Source of the DNA: Amycolatopsis mediterranei
Lineage (GTDB): Bacteria > Actinomycetota > Actinomycetes > Mycobacteriales > Pseudonocardiaceae
DNA length: 64,000 bases
Direction: 5' to 3'
NCBI RefSeq assembly: GCF_026017845.1
Contig: NZ_CP100416.1
Coordinates: forward strand, 9,736,366-9,800,365
Numbering within the stretch: position 1 is the first letter of the stretch; each line of letters begins with the position of its first letter. Below the pieces are notes generated by a model that saw nothing but the letters and a program-made list of their open reading frames with translations, searched no databases and was not told the origin of the DNA. Shown here one piece after another: positions 62,376 to 64,000 of the stretch. The position numbers were made by a program, and so were the translations under genes.

Positions 62376-64000
62376 TCAACGGATTTTCTGCAGCACCACG
62401 CGCGTGCTCAGCCGCGGTTCGGCGTAGGAGTGCGACGCCTCCAGGACGTACTCGCCCGCGATGTGCTGCCAGCCGTCGCGCCAGACTTCGGCCGATCTCG
62501 GCGCGATGACGATGTCGGTGTCGACGGCCTGGCCGGGCCGGGCTTCGACGCTCGCGAACCCGGCCAGCCAGCGCTGCGGCCGGTCGCCGCGCTCGGTCGG
62601 GGCCAGGTAGAGCTGCACGACCTCGCGGCCCGTGCGCGTTCCCGTGTTGCGCACGCGGACCCGGACGCGCGCGCCGCCTTCCTCGTCCGGGTAGGCGTCG
62701 AGCTCCTGGTACGCCCAGGTCGTGTAGCCCTGGCCGTGACCGAACCAGTACGCGGGTTGCCGGCCGGCGCGGGCCCAGGCGCCGTAGCCGATGTACACGT
62801 CTTCGCCGTACTCGAGCACGCCGTCTTCCGGCGTCACGTCGGTGACCGGCGCGTCTTCGAGCTTGGCCGGCCAGGTCGTCGGCAGGCGGCCGCCGGGCTC
62901 CTCGCGGCCGAGGAGGACGTCGGCGAGCGCGGCACCGCCGGCCTGGCCGGGAAACCAGGTGAGCAGCACCGCGGCGACGTCGTCGCGCCACGGCATCTCC
63001 ACCGGGGAGCCGGCGTTGACGACCACGACGGTGTTCCGGTTCGCTTCGGCGACCCGCGCGACGAGTTCGTCCTGGCGGCCGGGCAGAGCGAGGGACGTCC
63101 GGTCGAAGCCTTCGCTCTCGACCTCGGCGGTCGTGCCGACCACGACGATCGCGACCTCCGACTTCGCCGCCAGTGCCACGGCTTCGTCGAGGCTCGCGTC
63201 CGGGTCGAGGACCGGGCCGCGGTGGCCGAGCGCGAAGGTGACCCAGGCGAACGTGCCCCTGGCGAATTCCGCCATCTCCGACGGGATCCAGTAGGTCAGG
63301 CTGATGTCGACCGGCTCGCCCGCGGTCAGCTCGAGCTCCCGGCGCTGTTCGTGCACCTGCATGATGGACGTGAAGATGTCCCCGCCCTCCGGCAGGTTCA
63401 CGCCGTCGAAGACGGTCTGGCCGGCGACGGTGAGGCGGAGGTCGCCGGGGCCGGTGACGCCGAAGGTGTGCGTGCCGCTTTGCTCCGGGAGGAACGTGCC
63501 GGCGATCTCGACCGAGGCGAGCGCGCCGATGTCGAGGCCGGCCGGCAGTTCGCCGATCCAGTCGATCCTGGCTTGGCGCAAGGAGAATTCCGCGAGTTCG
63601 GCGCCGTCGGCGGCGCGGGCCGTCGCGCGGAGCCGGAAATTGTCGGTGACATCCGGGGCTTCGCCCCAGGTCGGGGGCTTCGCCACCCGAGGCCCCCAAG
63701 AAATGTCGGTGGCGGTCGGTAACGTCGTCCGCGGATCGGCACCGGGGGCATAACCGAGCTCGGTGCCCGGGGGAATGGCCGCTTTCAGGCCGTCGAGAGG
63801 GGAGACGATGTGATCGGGGAACACGGTGGCACTGCCCCCGCCGAGGATCTTGGGGTCCGCGGCGAGCGCACCGATGAGCGCGATGCTCTGCGGCTCCCGC
63901 AGCGGCAGCACGCCGGTTTCGTTGCGGAGCAACACGAACGACCGGTGCGCGACCTCGCGCGCGATCGCGTCTCCGTCCACATCGGACCCTTTCGGCGCGG
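62376..64000 (-). CDS. GH3 beta-glycosidase with PA14 domain (5' end outside window)
   Basis: The C-terminal ~541 residues of a GH3 enzyme; the frame is open to position 64000, so the catalytic barrel with the nucleophile lies beyond the window. Visible: the link to the (alpha/beta)6 sandwich (SFVLLRNETGVLPL), a PA14 domain inserted at ~95-260 (GTFLPEQSGTHTFGVTGPG), the acid/base region around VVGTTAEVESEGFDR, GRLPTTWPAKLED, and the C-terminal fibronectin-like domain. Probably a beta-glucosidase or related cytosolic enzyme. A 63-base palindromic insertion sits in frame at 63651-63713. No signal can be judged. Confidence 0.93.
   Translation of the reverse strand, partial: APKGSDVDGDAIAREVAHRSFVLLRNETGVLPLREPQSIALIGALAADPKILGGGSATVFPDHIVSPLDGLKAAIPPGTELGYAPGADPRTTLPTATDISWGPRVAKPPTWGEAPDVTDNFRLRATARAADGAELAEFSLRQARIDWIGELPAGLDIGALASVEIAGTFLPEQSGTHTFGVTGPGDLRLTVAGQTVFDGVNLPEGGDIFTSIMQVHEQRRELELTAGEPVDISLTYWIPSEMAEFARGTFAWVTFALGHRGPVLDPDASLDEAVALAAKSEVAIVVVGTTAEVESEGFDRTSLALPGRQDELVARVAEANRNTVVVVNAGSPVEMPWRDDVAAVLLTWFPGQAGGAALADVLLGREEPGGRLPTTWPAKLEDAPVTDVTPEDGVLEYGEDVYIGYGAWARAGRQPAYWFGHGQGYTTWAYQELDAYPDEEGGARVRVRVRNTGTRTGREVVQLYLAPTERGDRPQRWLAGFASVEARPGQAVDTDIVIAPRSAEVWRDGWQHIAGEYVLEASHSYAEPRLSTRVVLQKIR
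63653..63698. repeat. Double-hairpin palindromic element inside the GH3 gene
   Basis: CCGGGGCTTCGCCCCAGG, then TCGGGGGCTTCGCCACCCGA and GGCCCCC: the same two-hairpin element as at 23067-23112. It is flanked by direct repeats TGTCGGTGAC (63641-63650) and TGTCGGTGGC (63704-63713). Element plus one repeat is 63 bases, so the frame is kept; it encodes a Trp-Gly-Pro-Arg-Val-Ala-Lys-Pro-Pro-type segment. Confidence 0.85.

Overview
The window is high-GC (about 70 percent) chromosomal DNA. It has many GTG starts, four-base GTGA/ATGA gene overlaps, many apparently leaderless genes, mycothiol-type enzymes, a SARP regulator and a DasR-type regulator. This points to a filamentous actinobacterium of the Pseudonocardiaceae, most like Amycolatopsis. 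The assignment is by gene content and style only; no rRNA or tRNA gene is present.

Region 1 (1-26 kb) is a housekeeping core. It runs: groEL under a double CIRCE operator, a Ser/Thr kinase, a cold-shock protein, two AIM24-like proteins, moeA, a transporter with its ArsR regulator, psd-pssA (phosphatidylethanolamine synthesis), a CDC48-like AAA ATPase, a LytR_C protein with a DUF3263 partner, def, a secreted glucoamylase, an HtrA-like protease, and the thiamine genes. Thiamine synthesis is split into a riboswitch-thiC-thiD unit, a second thiD, a riboswitch-thiO-thiS-thiG unit on the other strand, and thiE. As recalled, gene order and relative strands of groEL2, moeA, psd, pssA, AAA ATPase, LytR_C, DUF3263, def, thiC, thiD, thiG/S/O, thiE match Mycobacterium tuberculosis Rv0440 to Rv0414.

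Region 2 (26-41 kb) is more lineage-specific. It holds a Thr/Ser dehydratase, a DHA2 drug-type exporter, an amino-sugar locus (DasR-like regulator, SIS-domain isomerase/deaminase and sugar kinase behind a dre operator), a DUF3159 membrane protein and an SGNH hydrolase. An ArfA/ArfB-like envelope pair follows, then an uncharacterised two-gene unit (35897-37251), a DUF4190-type membrane protein and a large SARP/AfsR-type regulator.

Region 3 (41-64 kb) is adaptive metabolism: the complete ectABCD operon for ectoine and 5-hydroxyectoine, a patatin-like membrane phospholipase, a quinone-oxidoreductase-like enzyme with divergent HxlR regulator, a DUF445/Abi-alpha pair, a mycothiol-dependent-type enzyme, a membrane dipeptidase with divergent MarR regulator, and a box-pathway operon for aerobic benzoyl-CoA breakdown (boxC, boxB, benzoate-CoA ligase, amidohydrolase). 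It ends with a GNAT acetyltransferase behind a leader peptide and the C-terminal part of a GH3 glycosidase.

The most unusual signals are non-coding: a palindromic element inserted in frame in the GH3 gene with flanking 10-bp direct repeats and a sibling copy between genes; two arrays of a short repeat (core GACACGCGT) on both sides of the AAA ATPase gene; a leader ORF with hairpin; and a set of genes whose -10 box lies only 6-8 bases before the start codon.
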